Below, one piece after another: positions 55,341 to 64,000 of a stretch of 64,000 bases of DNA. The notes under the pieces are model-generated. The model had not been told where the DNA came from, did no database searches, and was given only the letters and a program-made list of their open reading frames with translations. Made by a program: the position numbers and the translations under genes. Origin of the DNA: Pseudonocardia sp. SCN 73-27. GTDB taxonomy: Bacteria; Actinomycetota; Actinomycetes; Mycobacteriales; Pseudonocardiaceae. The DNA lies in contig MEGH01000005.1 of NCBI GenBank assembly GCA_001725415.1, forward strand, positions 73,218-137,217, written 5' to 3'. Positions within the stretch are counted from its first letter, which is position 1. Each line of letters opens with the position of its first letter.

Positions 55341-56470
55341 GCCGCACCGCCGAACCCGTAGAGGGCCGCCGCGTTGTCGACCATGATCCGTCGCCTCCGT
55401 TCCTCGCCGAACACCTTGGGCACCGCCTGGTCCGGTGCGTCGAAGTCCCAGTGCGGGTAGTCGCTGGAGTACATGAGCCGGTTCTCGAGTCCGAGCGACT
55501 CGAACTGCTCGACGACCGGGACGTGCCAGCGCTTGTCCTCGGGCTCCTCGGCGGGCTGCGTGGTGAACCAGAAGTGCTCGCGGAGGTATTCCGACGGCTT
55601 GCGCTGCAGGTGCGGCACCTCCTCGCGCAGCACGCGCCAGGAGGCGTCGAGCCGCCACGCGACGGGCGCGACCCAGGACCAGCCGCCCTCGGTGACCACG
55701 ATCTTGAGGTCCGGCCAGCGGTCGAACACGCCGTGGGCGATGAGGCTGGCGATCTGGGAGACCATCGACTGCGGGTAGCCCGCGTGGTGCTCGAAGTAGT
55801 ACGACGGCCAGCCGCTGCCGGTGATCTGGTTCATCCCGGTGCCGCCGGGATGGAACGCCAGCGGCAGCCCGATCCCGGCGGCGGCCTCGAGCAGCGGCCA
55901 GTACTTGTAGTGGCCGAACGGCCGCTGCGTCCGCATCGGGACGATGATCTGCACGAACCGGTCGCTCAGACCGATGCAGCGCTCGATCTCGGTGACCGCC
56001 GCCGTGCCGTCCTCGACCGCCGAGCAGATCGACGCCCGCCAGCGCGGGTCACTGGTGAACCAGTCGTTCATGGCCCACTCGTTGTTGGCGGCGAGCAGGG
56101 CCGCGGACAGCTCCAGCGGCTGCGCACCACCGACATGCCAGACCTGCCCGGGGATGTTGTTGAGGATCGCGACGTCGATGCCGTAGGCGTCGAGGTGCTG
56201 GGCCTTGGTGAACTCCGGGTCGGAGCCGGGCATCCCGTTGGGCGGGATCGAGTCCGCGCGCGCGGCCATCGGCCGCAGGTAGGGCGCCATGTCGGAGTCG
56301 TGCCGGGTCCGCAGCCCGTACGTCGTCAGGTAGTCCCACCAGCGCTCGGCCATGTACGGCTTGAGCTGCTCGCTCATGCAGATGTTGTGGACGTCCGTGT
56401 CGACGAGCTGCAGCCCTGTCGCGGCCGACTGTCCGGTGCCGCTCGCGGCGGCCTCCTGGACGATCGTCAT
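55337..56470 (-). CDS. Amidohydrolase, ACMSD-like, first of the pair
   Basis: 377 aa. Amidohydrolase-2: LQLVDTDVHNICMSEQLKPYMAERW near the start, LPLAFHPGGTGMNQITGSGWPSYYFEHHAGYPQSM in the middle (from about residue 195), DLKIVVTEGGWSWVAP and LMYSSDYPHWDFD toward the end, giving the expected His/Asp metal ligands. ATG 56470 follows AGGAGGAG and is the operon start. Family members act on aminocarboxymuconate-like or hydroxybenzoate-type acids; the substrate is unknown. Confidence 0.88.
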   Translation of the reverse strand: MTIVQEAAASGTGQSAATGLQLVDTDVHNICMSEQLKPYMAERWWDYLTTYGLRTRHDSDMAPYLRPMAARADSIPPNGMPGSDPEFTKAQHLDAYGIDVAILNNIPGQVWHVGGAQPLELSAALLAANNEWAMNDWFTSDPRWRASICSAVEDGTAAVTEIERCIGLSDRFVQIIVPMRTQRPFGHYKYWPLLEAAAGIGLPLAFHPGGTGMNQITGSGWPSYYFEHHAGYPQSMVSQIASLIAHGVFDRWPDLKIVVTEGGWSWVAPVAWRLDASWRVLREEVPHLQRKPSEYLREHFWFTTQPAEEPEDKRWHVPVVEQFESLGLENRLMYSSDYPHWDFDAPDQAVPKVFGEERRRRIMVDNAAALYGFGGAA

Positions 56471-56597
56471 GACGCTCCTCCTGGTGTCGCGTCCCGGCGC
56501 GCCTCGGTGCGCGCCCTGTCACCCTCCCGCCCGGCGGGGGCGGAGCCAACGGAGAACGGGTCAAACCTCGGGTCGCAGGGTTTGGCGGCAGCCACAA

Positions 56598-59500
56598 TCA
56601 GCCCGCGAGGCTCGCGGTCTGCGCCGCGACGTCGTCGAAGCGGCGGAGCAGCTCGGCCCGCCGGGTCTCGTAGGTCTCGACGTTCGCCAGCTTGATCTCC
56701 TCGTAGCCGCGGACCACGTCCGGCAGCGCGGCCAGCTCGACCGCCAGGGGCGCGGTGACCACGTTGAGCCCGGGCAGCAGCCGCAGCAGCATCGAGCGGT
56801 ACTCCTCGACCAGCCGGCGCTCGGTGCGCCGCACCCCGGCCCAGCCGAACACGTCCAGCTTCGTGCCGCGGACCCGGCGCATCCCGCGCAGCGCCGTGAG
56901 CGCCGGGGTGAACCAGGGGCCGAGCGCGATCTTGCGGTCCATCCCGAGGGAGCGCAGCACCGGCGGGTGCAGGTGCCAGCGGACCTTCGCGCCCTCGCCG
57001 AACTCGGCGACGACGCGCTCACGGTCGGCCAGGTGCAGCCGCGCCACCTCGTACTCGTCCTTGTAGGCCATGAGCTTGTGCAGGCCGCGGGCCACGGCCT
57101 CGGCGAGGCCGTCGTGCCCGGTGGCGGCGACCCGCCGCACGTCGGCGACGTACTGCTCGGCGTAGGCGCGGTCCTGGTACTCGACGAGCTCCGGGACCCT
57201 GACGTCGAGCAGCCTGCGCAGCTCGCCGTCGGCCCAGCCGGTGAGCTCGGGGTAGGCGGCGGGCGCCGGCTCGGGGGCGGCCTCGACGTGCATCGCGCGG
57301 GTGAGATCGGCCGGCGCGGCGACCGCGATCCGGCCCCAGCGCAGTGCCGCCAGGTTCATCTCGACGGCGACACCGTTGAGCCGGATCGCGTGCTCGATCG
57401 CGGCGACCGGCAGCGGCAGCACACCGCGCTGGTAGGCCACGCCGACGAGGAACATGTTGGTGGCCAGGTGGTTGCCCAGCAGCGCCTCGGCGGCCTGCTC
57501 GGCGTCGACGTACACGTTCTGCGCGGCGAGGGTGTTGGCGTCGATGCTGCGGGCGAACACCGGCGGGGCGGGGAACGACAGCGCGGAGTCGACGATCATG
57601 TCGCCGGTCGGGACCTGGTCGGTGGTCACCACGGCGACGGTCCGGGTGGGGTCGGCCTTGGCGAGGTTCTGCGGCTCCGTGGCGGTGAGGACGTCGAACA
57701 CGAGCAGCACGTCGGCGCCGCCGCGCGAGACCGTCGCCGACCGCTCCAGCGGCTCGCTGCTGATCTTGAGGTTCGACGTGACGGCCCCGGCCTTCTGGCT
57801 GGAGCCGAACTGGTCCAGCGCCCGGACGTGCCGACCGGTGGCCGCGGCCGCGACGGCGAGGATCTGGTTCACGGTGACGACGCCGGTCCCGCCGATCCCG
57901 GAGATGTGCAGCTCGAAGTCGTCGGCGGAGAAGCGCTGCCCGGGCTCGGGGAGCTCGACCGACGGCATCGGCGGGAGTGCCCGGCGGGTCCGGCGGCCCG
58001 GCACGACGGTGACGAACGACGGGCAGTCGCCCTTCATACAGGAGAAGTCCTTGGTGCACGACGACTGGTGGATGCGGGTCTTGCGGCCGAACTCGGTGTC
58101 GACGGGCTGCACCGACAGGCAGCTGGACTTCTCGCCGCAGTCGCCGCACCCCTCGCACACGCGCTCGTTGATCACGACCTGCTGCGGGGGCTCGGCGAGG
58201 GTGTCGCGCTTGCGCATCCGGCGCTTCTCGATGGCGCACTGCTGGTCGTGGATCAGCACGGTGACGCCGGGGATCTCGCGCAGCTCGCGCTGGACGTCGA
58301 GGATCTCGGAGCGGTCGCGGACGGGGACGCCCAGGCCGCGGTGGCGTTTCGGGTCGTCGGAGGTGACGACGATCTTGCGCACCCCCTCGACCTGAAGCAG
58401 CCGGATGGTGTCGGCGAGGGTCTTGCCGCCGGCGATGTCCTGGCCGCCGGTCATGGCGACAGCCGAGTTGAACAGCAGCTTGTAGGTGACGTTGACGCCC
58501 GCGGACACGGCGAAGCGGACGGCCATGGACCCGCTGTGGGCGAAGGTGCCGTCGCCGAGGTTCTGGAAGAAGTGCCCGGTGTCGGAGAACAGGGCGGCGC
58601 CGACCCACTGGGCGCCCTCCCCGCCCATCTGCGTCACGCCGGTGATCGCGCCGTACTCGGGACGGTTCTTGTGCAGGGCCATGGTGTGGCACCCGATGCC
58701 GCCGCCGACCGTGGCGCCGTCGGGGGTCTGCAGCGACGTCGTGTGCGGGCAGCCGGAGCAGAAGTGCCCCTTGCGCACGATCTGCAGCTCCGGGCGCCGC
58801 TCCGGGCGCCGGGCGAGACCCGCCGCGCGCGTCGTGAACCGGTCGGTGCCGAGGACGCCGTCGATGCGGGCGGCCAGCAGCGGGACGAGGTCGTCGACCG
58901 ACAGCGCGCCGTGCGCCGGGACCAGCGGCCGGCCCTGCTCGTCGGTCTTGCCGAGCACCCGCGGGCGCACCGGTGCGTCGAACAGGGCTTCCTTGAGGAA
59001 GCGCTCCACGAACGGCCGCTTCTCCTCGACGACGAGCACCTCGTCGACGCCGTCGGCCAGTTCGCGCAGGTCGCTGGGGTCCATCGGGTACAGCAACCCG
59101 ACGCGCATCACGCGCACGCCGTGGGCGGCGAGGTCGCCGTCGTCGAGGCCGAGGCGGTGCAGGGCCTCCCTCAGGTCGAGGTAGGTCTTCCCGGCGGCGA
59201 CCAGCGCGATCCGGGCACCGTCGCGGGCACCGGTGACCGGGTTGAGCCGGTTCTCCCGGCCGTAGGCGGTGGCGAGCGCGAGCCGCCCCGCCAGCATCAG
59301 CCGTTCGGCCTCGCGGTTGCCGGCGCCGACCCGGTTCGGCACGAAGTCCGGGGTGTACGGGCGCCCGTCGACCTCGACGGTCGGGAGCACCGGGCGGATG
59401 CGGCCGGGCCCGACGGTGGCGGTACCTGCGCTGTCGGCAACCTCGGAGACGACCTTCAGCCCGACGGCGGTGCCGGTGAGCCGGGACAGGGCGAAGGCAT

Positions 59501-60068
59501 GCAGGCCGAGGTCGACGATGTCCTGGACGTCGGCGGGGTAGACCGTCGGCATCATCAGGTCGTAGAAGAGTGTCTGCGAGTCGTTGGGGACGATCGAGCT
59601 CTTCGGGGCGGGGTCGTCGCCCGCCACCGCGACGAGCGCGCCGTTGGGGGCCATCCCGCGGAACACGCCGTGGCGGAAGGCGTCGATGCTGCGGTCCACG
59701 CCGGGGGCCTTGCCGTACCACATGCCGACGACGCCGTCGTGCTTCGGAGCCGGGACGGCCTGGGCCAGCTGGGCGCCGAAGACGGCGGTGGCGGCGAGGT
59801 CCTCGTTGAGCCCCGGCACGAACCGGATGGACTGTTCCTGCAGGTACTGCCGGTGCCGGTGCAGCTCGCCGTCGAGCCCACCGATGGGCGAACCCGGGTA
59901 GCCGGACACGAGGGTGCCGATGTCGAGGCCTGCCGCGCGGTCGGCGCGCTGCTGGTCGAGCAGCACGCGCACCAGCGCGGACATGCCGGTCAGGAAGACC
60001 TGGCCCTCGGTGCGGGTGTACCGGTCCTCGAGGGTGAAGTCCTCGAGCGTGGTGGGGGTGACGCCCAT
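56598..60068 (-). CDS. Indolepyruvate ferredoxin oxidoreductase, fused large form
   Basis: 1156 aa from ATG 60068. Oxidatively decarboxylates aryl-pyruvates to aryl-acetyl-CoA with ferredoxin as acceptor. Domains in order: pyruvate-ferredoxin N-terminal domain (VRVLLDQQRADRAAGLDIGT, SGYPGSPIGGLDGELHR), transketolase-like middle, TPP domain with FCSGCPHTTSLQ and GEGAQWVGAAL, a [4Fe-4S] cluster segment (CEGCGDCGEKSSC, SSCTKDFSCMKGDC), the gamma domain (HISGIGGTGVVTVNQILAVAA) and a C-terminal DUF6537-like region. This single-chain form is found in aerobes. It could process indole- or phenylpyruvate upstream of aryl-CoA catabolism. Confidence 0.93.
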   Translation of the reverse strand: MGVTPTTLEDFTLEDRYTRTEGQVFLTGMSALVRVLLDQQRADRAAGLDIGTLVSGYPGSPIGGLDGELHRHRQYLQEQSIRFVPGLNEDLAATAVFGAQLAQAVPAPKHDGVVGMWYGKAPGVDRSIDAFRHGVFRGMAPNGALVAVAGDDPAPKSSIVPNDSQTLFYDLMMPTVYPADVQDIVDLGLHAFALSRLTGTAVGLKVVSEVADSAGTATVGPGRIRPVLPTVEVDGRPYTPDFVPNRVGAGNREAERLMLAGRLALATAYGRENRLNPVTGARDGARIALVAAGKTYLDLREALHRLGLDDGDLAAHGVRVMRVGLLYPMDPSDLRELADGVDEVLVVEEKRPFVERFLKEALFDAPVRPRVLGKTDEQGRPLVPAHGALSVDDLVPLLAARIDGVLGTDRFTTRAAGLARRPERRPELQIVRKGHFCSGCPHTTSLQTPDGATVGGGIGCHTMALHKNRPEYGAITGVTQMGGEGAQWVGAALFSDTGHFFQNLGDGTFAHSGSMAVRFAVSAGVNVTYKLLFNSAVAMTGGQDIAGGKTLADTIRLLQVEGVRKIVVTSDDPKRHRGLGVPVRDRSEILDVQRELREIPGVTVLIHDQQCAIEKRRMRKRDTLAEPPQQVVINERVCEGCGDCGEKSSCLSVQPVDTEFGRKTRIHQSSCTKDFSCMKGDCPSFVTVVPGRRTRRALPPMPSVELPEPGQRFSADDFELHISGIGGTGVVTVNQILAVAAAATGRHVRALDQFGSSQKAGAVTSNLKISSEPLERSATVSRGGADVLLVFDVLTATEPQNLAKADPTRTVAVVTTDQVPTGDMIVDSALSFPAPPVFARSIDANTLAAQNVYVDAEQAAEALLGNHLATNMFLVGVAYQRGVLPLPVAAIEHAIRLNGVAVEMNLAALRWGRIAVAAPADLTRAMHVEAAPEPAPAAYPELTGWADGELRRLLDVRVPELVEYQDRAYAEQYVADVRRVAATGHDGLAEAVARGLHKLMAYKDEYEVARLHLADRERVVAEFGEGAKVRWHLHPPVLRSLGMDRKIALGPWFTPALTALRGMRRVRGTKLDVFGWAGVRRTERRLVEEYRSMLLRLLPGLNVVTAPLAVELAALPDVVRGYEEIKLANVETYETRRAELLRRFDDVAAQTASLAG

Positions 60069-60134
60069 GTCTGGCCCTTTCCCTGGTCGATCCCCCGCCA
60101 CGGTGGCAAAAGGGTCGCGCCGCTCCCAGCGCGA

Positions 60135-60151
60135 TTTTCACGATGCGAAAA
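60135..60151. promoter_or_regulatory. Candidate IclR operator
   Basis: TTTTC-acgatgc-GAAAA inverted repeat in the 97-base divergent gap, AT-rich against its surroundings and 14 bases before the iclR start. Suits binding by the divergent IclR regulator. Confidence 0.5.
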
Positions 60152-60165
60152 GCTACGGTCGCGTC

Positions 60166-60939
60166 GTGGTTCAGTCGGTGACCCGGACGCTCGACGTCCT
60201 GGAGGCGCTCGCCGCGGGCGACGCCGGGCTCTCGGAGCTGGCCGAGCGGGTGGGGCTGCACCCGAGCACCACGCACCGCCTGCTGGCGACGCTGGTCGAG
60301 CGGGGCTACGTGGAGCGCGGCGAGCACGGCCGCTACGCGCTCGGGCACCGCGCCGTGCTGCTGGCCGACGCGGCGGGCCGCACCGAGGCGCGGGTCCGTG
60401 AGCTCGCCGCACCCCACCTGCGGCGGATCGGCAAGGTCTCCGGGGAGACGGTCAACCTGTCGATCCGCGACGGCAGGGACGCGGTGTTCGTCGACCAGGC
60501 CTTCAACGCCGGGTCCGGAGCCCGTTTCGTCAGCCGCGCGGTCCGGCTGCCCGCGCACGTCTCCGCGTCGGGCAAGGCGATGCTCGCGTTCGCCGCACCG
60601 GACGAGGTGCGTGCCTTGCTCGCCGACGGATGGGACCGCTACACCCCGCACACCGTGGCGCCCGGCGAGCTGGAGGCCCAGCTCGCCGCAGCGCGCGAAC
60701 GCGGCTACGCCGTCGACGACCAGGAGACGAAGAACGGCTTCGTCTGCGTCGCCACCCCGATCTTCGACCGGCTCGGTGCGGCGGTGGCGGCGATGAGCAT
60801 CGGGGCGTGGCGGGAGCGGATCGGCGAGGACCTGTACTCCGACCTCGCCGAGCTGGTCGGCACGGCGTGCGCCGACGTCTCCGCGGACCTCGGGTACCGC
60901 GGCCGGACACCGTGGACGGCGCCGGCCGCGGAGACCTGA
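60166..60939 (+). CDS. IclR-family transcriptional regulator
   Basis: 257 aa from GTG 60166. N-terminal winged helix (VTRTLDVLEALAAGDAGLSELAERVGLHPSTTHRLLATL, region about 4-42) and C-terminal effector domain with VNLSIRDGRDAVFVDQAFN, LPAHVSASGKAMLAFAAPDEV and GFVCVATPIFDRLGAAVAAMSI. Typical length. Divergent from the indolepyruvate ferredoxin oxidoreductase gene across a 97-base gap with an AT-rich dyad, so it likely controls that gene and itself. Confidence 0.92.
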   Translation: MVQSVTRTLDVLEALAAGDAGLSELAERVGLHPSTTHRLLATLVERGYVERGEHGRYALGHRAVLLADAAGRTEARVRELAAPHLRRIGKVSGETVNLSIRDGRDAVFVDQAFNAGSGARFVSRAVRLPAHVSASGKAMLAFAAPDEVRALLADGWDRYTPHTVAPGELEAQLAAARERGYAVDDQETKNGFVCVATPIFDRLGAAVAAMSIGAWRERIGEDLYSDLAELVGTACADVSADLGYRGRTPWTAPAAET

Positions 60940-60964
60940 GGGTCACTGCGTCACTGCCGCGCGG

Positions 60965-62077
60965 TCAGTGCTCCTGCTTGATCACGCCGCGGATGTTCTT
61001 GCCCGCCTCCAGGTCCTCGTAGCCCTGGTTGATCTCGTTCAGGGTGTAGGTCCGGGTGATCAGCTCGTCGAGCTTGAGCAGGCCCGCCTGGTACAGGTCC
61101 AGGATTCGCGGGATGTCGTAGGTGGGGTTGCAGTCGCCGAACAGCGTGCCCCGCACCGTCTTCTTGTAGAGCGCGAGGATGGTGCCCGGCAGCTGGATGG
61201 AGTTGGCCTCCAGCGGCCCCATCCCGGTGATGACGATCGTGCCGCCCTTGCGGATAGTGCCGAAGCCCGAGGACACGACCGACTCCTCGACCTTGCCGAC
61301 GGTGACGATCGCCTTGTCGGCGCCGACGCCGCCGGTGAGCTGCTGCACGAGCCGCTCGGCGGCCTCGCCGTCGGCGACGGTGTGGGTGGCGCCCATCGTC
61401 TCGGCGCTCTCCCGCTTGAACGCGACCGGGTCGACTGCGACGACGTTGCGCGCCCCGGCGTAGGCCGCGCCCTGCACCGCGTTGGAGCCGATGCCGCCGA
61501 TGCCGTAGACCACGACGGTCTCGCCCGGCCGGACGTCCGCGGCGTACACCGCGGAGCCCCAGCCCGTCGGGACGCCGCAGCCGACGAGGGCCGCCTTGTC
61601 CAGCGGGACGTCCATCGGCACCGCGACGACGGAGTTCTCGTGCAGCACGCCGTACTGGCTCATCGTGCCGAGCAGGCAGCCCGCGCCGTACTGGCCGCGG
61701 GGCCCGCTGAGCACCCAGTGCGGGCCGGGCAGGTAGCCCTCCAGCATCGTGGCGCCCCAGTCGCAGATGGCCTGCTGGCCGGTCGCGCACCACCGGCAGG
61801 TCCCACAGCACGCGATGAAGGAGCACACGACGTGGTCGCCCACCGCGACCCGGCTGACCGAGGCCCCGACGGCCTCGATCACCCCGGCGCCCTCGTGGCC
61901 CGCGACCATCGGCATCCGGCAGGCGATCTCGCCGGAGGACAGGTGCAGGTCGGAGTGGCACAGGCCGGAGTACTCGTAGCGGATCCGGACCTCGAAGGGG
62001 CCGGGCTCGTCGAGGTCGAGCTCCTCGATCTCGAAGGGCTTGCCCGGCTCGATCATGACCGCTGCGCGGGTCTTCAC
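60965..62077 (-). CDS. NDMA-dependent-type zinc alcohol dehydrogenase
   Basis: 370 aa. Class III-like zinc ADH: catalytic ligands in YSGLCHSDLHLSSG and VAGHEGAG, structural zinc loop CCGTCRWCATGQQAIC, cofactor motif VVYGIGGIGSNAVQGAAYAGA. The opening TRAAVMIEPGKPFEIEELDLDEP is typical of actinobacterial nicotinoprotein ADHs assayed with nitrosodimethylaniline, several of which depend on mycofactocin. Start ATG 62077. It is 69 bases downstream of the LIV-type binding protein on the same strand and may oxidise the alcohol imported by that system; this is inference. Confidence 0.87.
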   Translation of the reverse strand: MKTRAAVMIEPGKPFEIEELDLDEPGPFEVRIRYEYSGLCHSDLHLSSGEIACRMPMVAGHEGAGVIEAVGASVSRVAVGDHVVCSFIACCGTCRWCATGQQAICDWGATMLEGYLPGPHWVLSGPRGQYGAGCLLGTMSQYGVLHENSVVAVPMDVPLDKAALVGCGVPTGWGSAVYAADVRPGETVVVYGIGGIGSNAVQGAAYAGARNVVAVDPVAFKRESAETMGATHTVADGEAAERLVQQLTGGVGADKAIVTVGKVEESVVSSGFGTIRKGGTIVITGMGPLEANSIQLPGTILALYKKTVRGTLFGDCNPTYDIPRILDLYQAGLLKLDELITRTYTLNEINQGYEDLEAGKNIRGVIKQEH

Positions 62078-62146
62078 TGATTTCCTCCTCGTCGTCCCGT
62101 GTTCCAGGACCTGGGTGCTCGGGGCGCGTACCCGTTCCGCGAGGCG

Positions 62147-63301
62147 TCAGGCGATCTCGACGAAGGCGCCGGACTGGACGCGGACGACCGTGTACTGCGC
62201 GGTGCTGTTGTCCGAGCCCTTGCCGTAGGTGATCGGCCCGGTCGCTCCCGCCAGCCCCGAGATCCCGTTGAGCGCGTTCTTCAGCCCGTCGCGGCTTGTC
62301 GATCCCGAAGCCTTGAGGCCCTCGAGCAGCGCGAGCATCCCGTCGTGGCCGAGGGCGGCGAACTGGTCGGGGTCGCTGCCGAACTTCGCGCGGTAGGCCT
62401 CGACGAACGCCTTCGACGCAGGCTCGGTCGACGTCGCGAGGAACGGCACGAACGTCACCGCGCCCTCCCCTGCGGGACCGGCGAGGGAGAAGACCTCCTT
62501 GGCGGAGAACGCGGGGCCGCCCATGAACTGCACGTTCGAGCCGCGGGCCCGGACCTCCTTCATGAAGGCGGCGGACTCCGCGGGCAGGTGGCTGATGAAC
62601 ACGGCGTCGGGGTTGCCGGCGAGGATCGTGCTGACCGCGCCCGCGACGTCGGTCTGGCCCTCGGGCACGGTCGCGGTCGCCACGACCTGGTAGCCCCCGG
62701 CGGCGGCGTTCTGCTCCAGCAGGCCGCGCTCCTCGATCGAGCTGTTGTTGGCCGGGTCGTAGAACAGGGCGATGCGGGTGGGGTTGCCGGTGCCCGCCCG
62801 GACCTTGCCGAGGGTGTCCGCGAAGGTCTTGGCCTCCACGGGCGCGACGCGGTAGGTCCAGTCGTTGAGCGTGCCCTCCTTGAAGTTCTCCGCCGACGTC
62901 GGCGCGAGGGTCACCACGCTCGTCTGCTGGGAGACCGGTGCCGCGAGCACGAGGGCGCTCGACGACGTCGGTCCGAGGATGGCGACGGCGCCGTCCGCGG
63001 TGAGGCTGCGCATCGCCTGGGCCGTGTTCGACTTGTTGCTCGCGAGGTCGTAGTCCTTGATCTCGACCTTCGCGCCGTTCACGCCGCCCGCGGCGTTGAA
63101 CTGCTCGACGGCGAGCTCGGCGCCCTTGTGGATCGCCTGGCCGTACGAGGCGATCGGACCGGTCATGTCCTGCATCACGCCGACGACGACGCTGTCGCCG
63201 CTCGCCAGCGCGTCGCCCTGGCCGGTCTCCGCGGGCTGCGCGGTGCACGCCGCCAGCGCCAGAACCGTCGACGCGACAAGCGCGCCCGTCCATTTCCTCA
63301 T
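62147..63301 (-). CDS. LIV-type ABC solute-binding lipoprotein
   Basis: 384 aa. Signal peptide with lipobox LAAC (Cys at about 19). Periplasmic-binding fold type I: VVVGVMQDMTGPIASYGQAIHKGAELAVEQFNAAGGVNG from about residue 38, VAILGPTSSSALVLAAPVSQ, NPTRIALFYDPANNSS and FAALGHDGMLALLEGLKAS. This is the Peripla_BP_6 family, which in catabolic actinobacteria often binds aromatic acids or amides as well as branched-chain amino acids. ATG 63301 after GGAGACGAC. Adjacent permease gene upstream. Confidence 0.9.
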   Translation of the reverse strand: MRKWTGALVASTVLALAACTAQPAETGQGDALASGDSVVVGVMQDMTGPIASYGQAIHKGAELAVEQFNAAGGVNGAKVEIKDYDLASNKSNTAQAMRSLTADGAVAILGPTSSSALVLAAPVSQQTSVVTLAPTSAENFKEGTLNDWTYRVAPVEAKTFADTLGKVRAGTGNPTRIALFYDPANNSSIEERGLLEQNAAAGGYQVVATATVPEGQTDVAGAVSTILAGNPDAVFISHLPAESAAFMKEVRARGSNVQFMGGPAFSAKEVFSLAGPAGEGAVTFVPFLATSTEPASKAFVEAYRAKFGSDPDQFAALGHDGMLALLEGLKASGSTSRDGLKNALNGISGLAGATGPITYGKGSDNSTAQYTVVRVQSGAFVEIA

Positions 63302-63355
63302 GTCGTCTCCGTCGACGCCGGGACCGGCTGCTGCCGGTCGGGGGAAGGGGGACCG

Positions 63356-64000
63356 TCAGCGGCCGGAGCCGGTGAGGGTCGGTCGGTCGTCCGAGGGCGC
63401 GGGTGCCGTCGTGGCGCGCAGGACGCGGGTCGGGCGGCGGGGGATCGCCCCGTCCCGCCGGACCAGCATCACCACGACGAGTACCCCGCCCAGGAGCAGG
63501 GCCTGCTGGACGTTGTCGAGCTCGACGACGCGCGGCAGGACGGTCAGCACGAACCCGCCGACCAGTGCGCCGATACCGTTGGTGGACCCACCGACGATCA
63601 CGTAGACGAGCAGGTTGAGCGAGTGGTCGAAACCGAGGTCGCCCGGCTGGACGACGCCCGCCTGGAAGGCGAGCAGTGCGCCGGCGAACCCGGCGACCGC
63701 GGCGCTCGCCGCGAACACCTGGATGCGCAGCCGGTCCGCGGAGCGTCCGGTCATGTCCACGAGCTGCGGCTCGCCGCTGAGCAGCAGCATGTTCAGCTCG
63801 ACGCGCGAGCCGCGCAGCACCAGGACCTCGACCAGCACGACGACCAGGACCGCGCCCCCGACCAGCGGCAGCAGCTCCAGCAGCGGGAGGCCGGCCAGCC
63901 CGGCGGCGCCGCCGAGCGCGTCGGTGCCGGTCGCGACGGCGACGAGGATCTCGCCGAAGAGCAGCGTCGCCAGCGCGAGGAACAGGTGGTTGAGCCGCAG
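63356..64000 (-). CDS. LIV-type ABC permease (LivM-like), 3' part
   Basis: Runs off the right edge; 214 codons of the C-terminal part are present. The frame is open to base 64000 and reads LNHLFLALATLLFGEILVAVA at the edge, then hydrophobic helices, RLRIQVFAASAAVAGFAGALLAFQAGVVQPGDLGFDHSL and YVIVGGSTNGIGALVGGFVLTVLPRVVEL. This is the LivM-type permease signature (loop EAA-like region). Ends in a long polar tail (TRVLRATTAPAPSDDRPTL). Transcribed with the binding protein, 54 bases apart; the ATPases and LivH presumably lie beyond the window. Confidence 0.87.
   Translation of the reverse strand: MRLNHLFLALATLLFGEILVAVATGTDALGGAAGLAGLPLLELLPLVGGAVLVVVLVEVLVLRGSRVELNMLLLSGEPQLVDMTGRSADRLRIQVFAASAAVAGFAGALLAFQAGVVQPGDLGFDHSLNLLVYVIVGGSTNGIGALVGGFVLTVLPRVVELDNVQQALLLGGVLVVVMLVRRDGAIPRRPTRVLRATTAPAPSDDRPTLTGSGR

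Noticed and set aside
56352..60401. A 1349-codon open frame on the + strand
   Set aside because: It is antisense to the indolepyruvate ferredoxin oxidoreductase gene, which has clear domains and cofactor motifs. Long antisense frames are routine at this GC content, and the translation is low-complexity Gly/Arg/Val/Asp.

Overview
The window is 64 kb of very GC-rich actinobacterial DNA, most like Pseudonocardia or a close relative. This is inferred from base composition, frequent GTG/TTG starts, 4-nt ATGA/GTGA gene overlaps, a mycothiol-type maleylpyruvate isomerase, an NDMA-type alcohol dehydrogenase, an Lsr2-like protein, and many aromatic-degradation enzymes, with no search run. No rRNA, tRNA, CRISPR array, transposase or phage gene was seen; it reads as chromosome.

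Layout. 1-2.2 kb: a LytS/LytTR two-component pair with the start of a membrane protein. 2.3-4.3 kb: a Calvin-cycle pair, class I fructose-bisphosphatase and proteobacterial-type phosphoribulokinase. 4.7-13.1 kb: two similar orphan family-5 solute-binding lipoproteins around a LysR regulator, a Rieske oxygenase and a VOC protein, then hpd with a divergent Lrp regulator. 13.1-20.1 kb: a tightly overlapping six-gene operon (non-zinc MDR dehydrogenase, degenerate pterin-synthase-fold protein, glycosyltransferase, flippase-like protein, LtaS-like sulfatase-fold protein, small membrane protein), with a CDP-alcohol phosphotransferase and a RibD-like reductase beside it. I read this as a candidate undescribed pathway for an envelope glycolipid or pterin-type conjugate. 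20.2-28.0 kb: a complete salicylate-to-central-metabolism operon via salicylyl-CoA and gentisate, with a divergent esterase-like hydrolase.

28.9-38 kb: TetR/P450 pair with a visible operator, a PaaX regulator, an Lsr2-like protein paired with a histone-H1-tailed protein, a secreted tripeptidyl-type hydrolase, a large FAD/Fe-S oxidase and a methyltransferase remnant. 38-45 kb: SDR plus E1 alpha/beta 2-oxoacid dehydrogenase, divergent acyl-CoA ligase, a UDG-fold-like gene between two copies of a palindromic repeat, and a butanediol-dehydrogenase-like ADH. 45-56.5 kb: membrane protein, FAD monooxygenase with GAF regulator, PucR/Rieske ferredoxin divergent from a VanB-type reductase and an FMN 2-hydroxyacid oxidase, then amidohydrolase-FAH-amidohydrolase. 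56.6-64 kb: a giant indolepyruvate ferredoxin oxidoreductase with divergent IclR regulator, NDMA-type ADH, and a LIV-type ABC binding protein and permease running off the end.

Themes: peripheral aromatic and ketone catabolism with a local regulator for most modules, and two families of short hairpin repeats of fixed geometry (21-16-21 nt, three copies; 23-17-23 nt, two copies), one copy of which is translated inside a catabolic gene.
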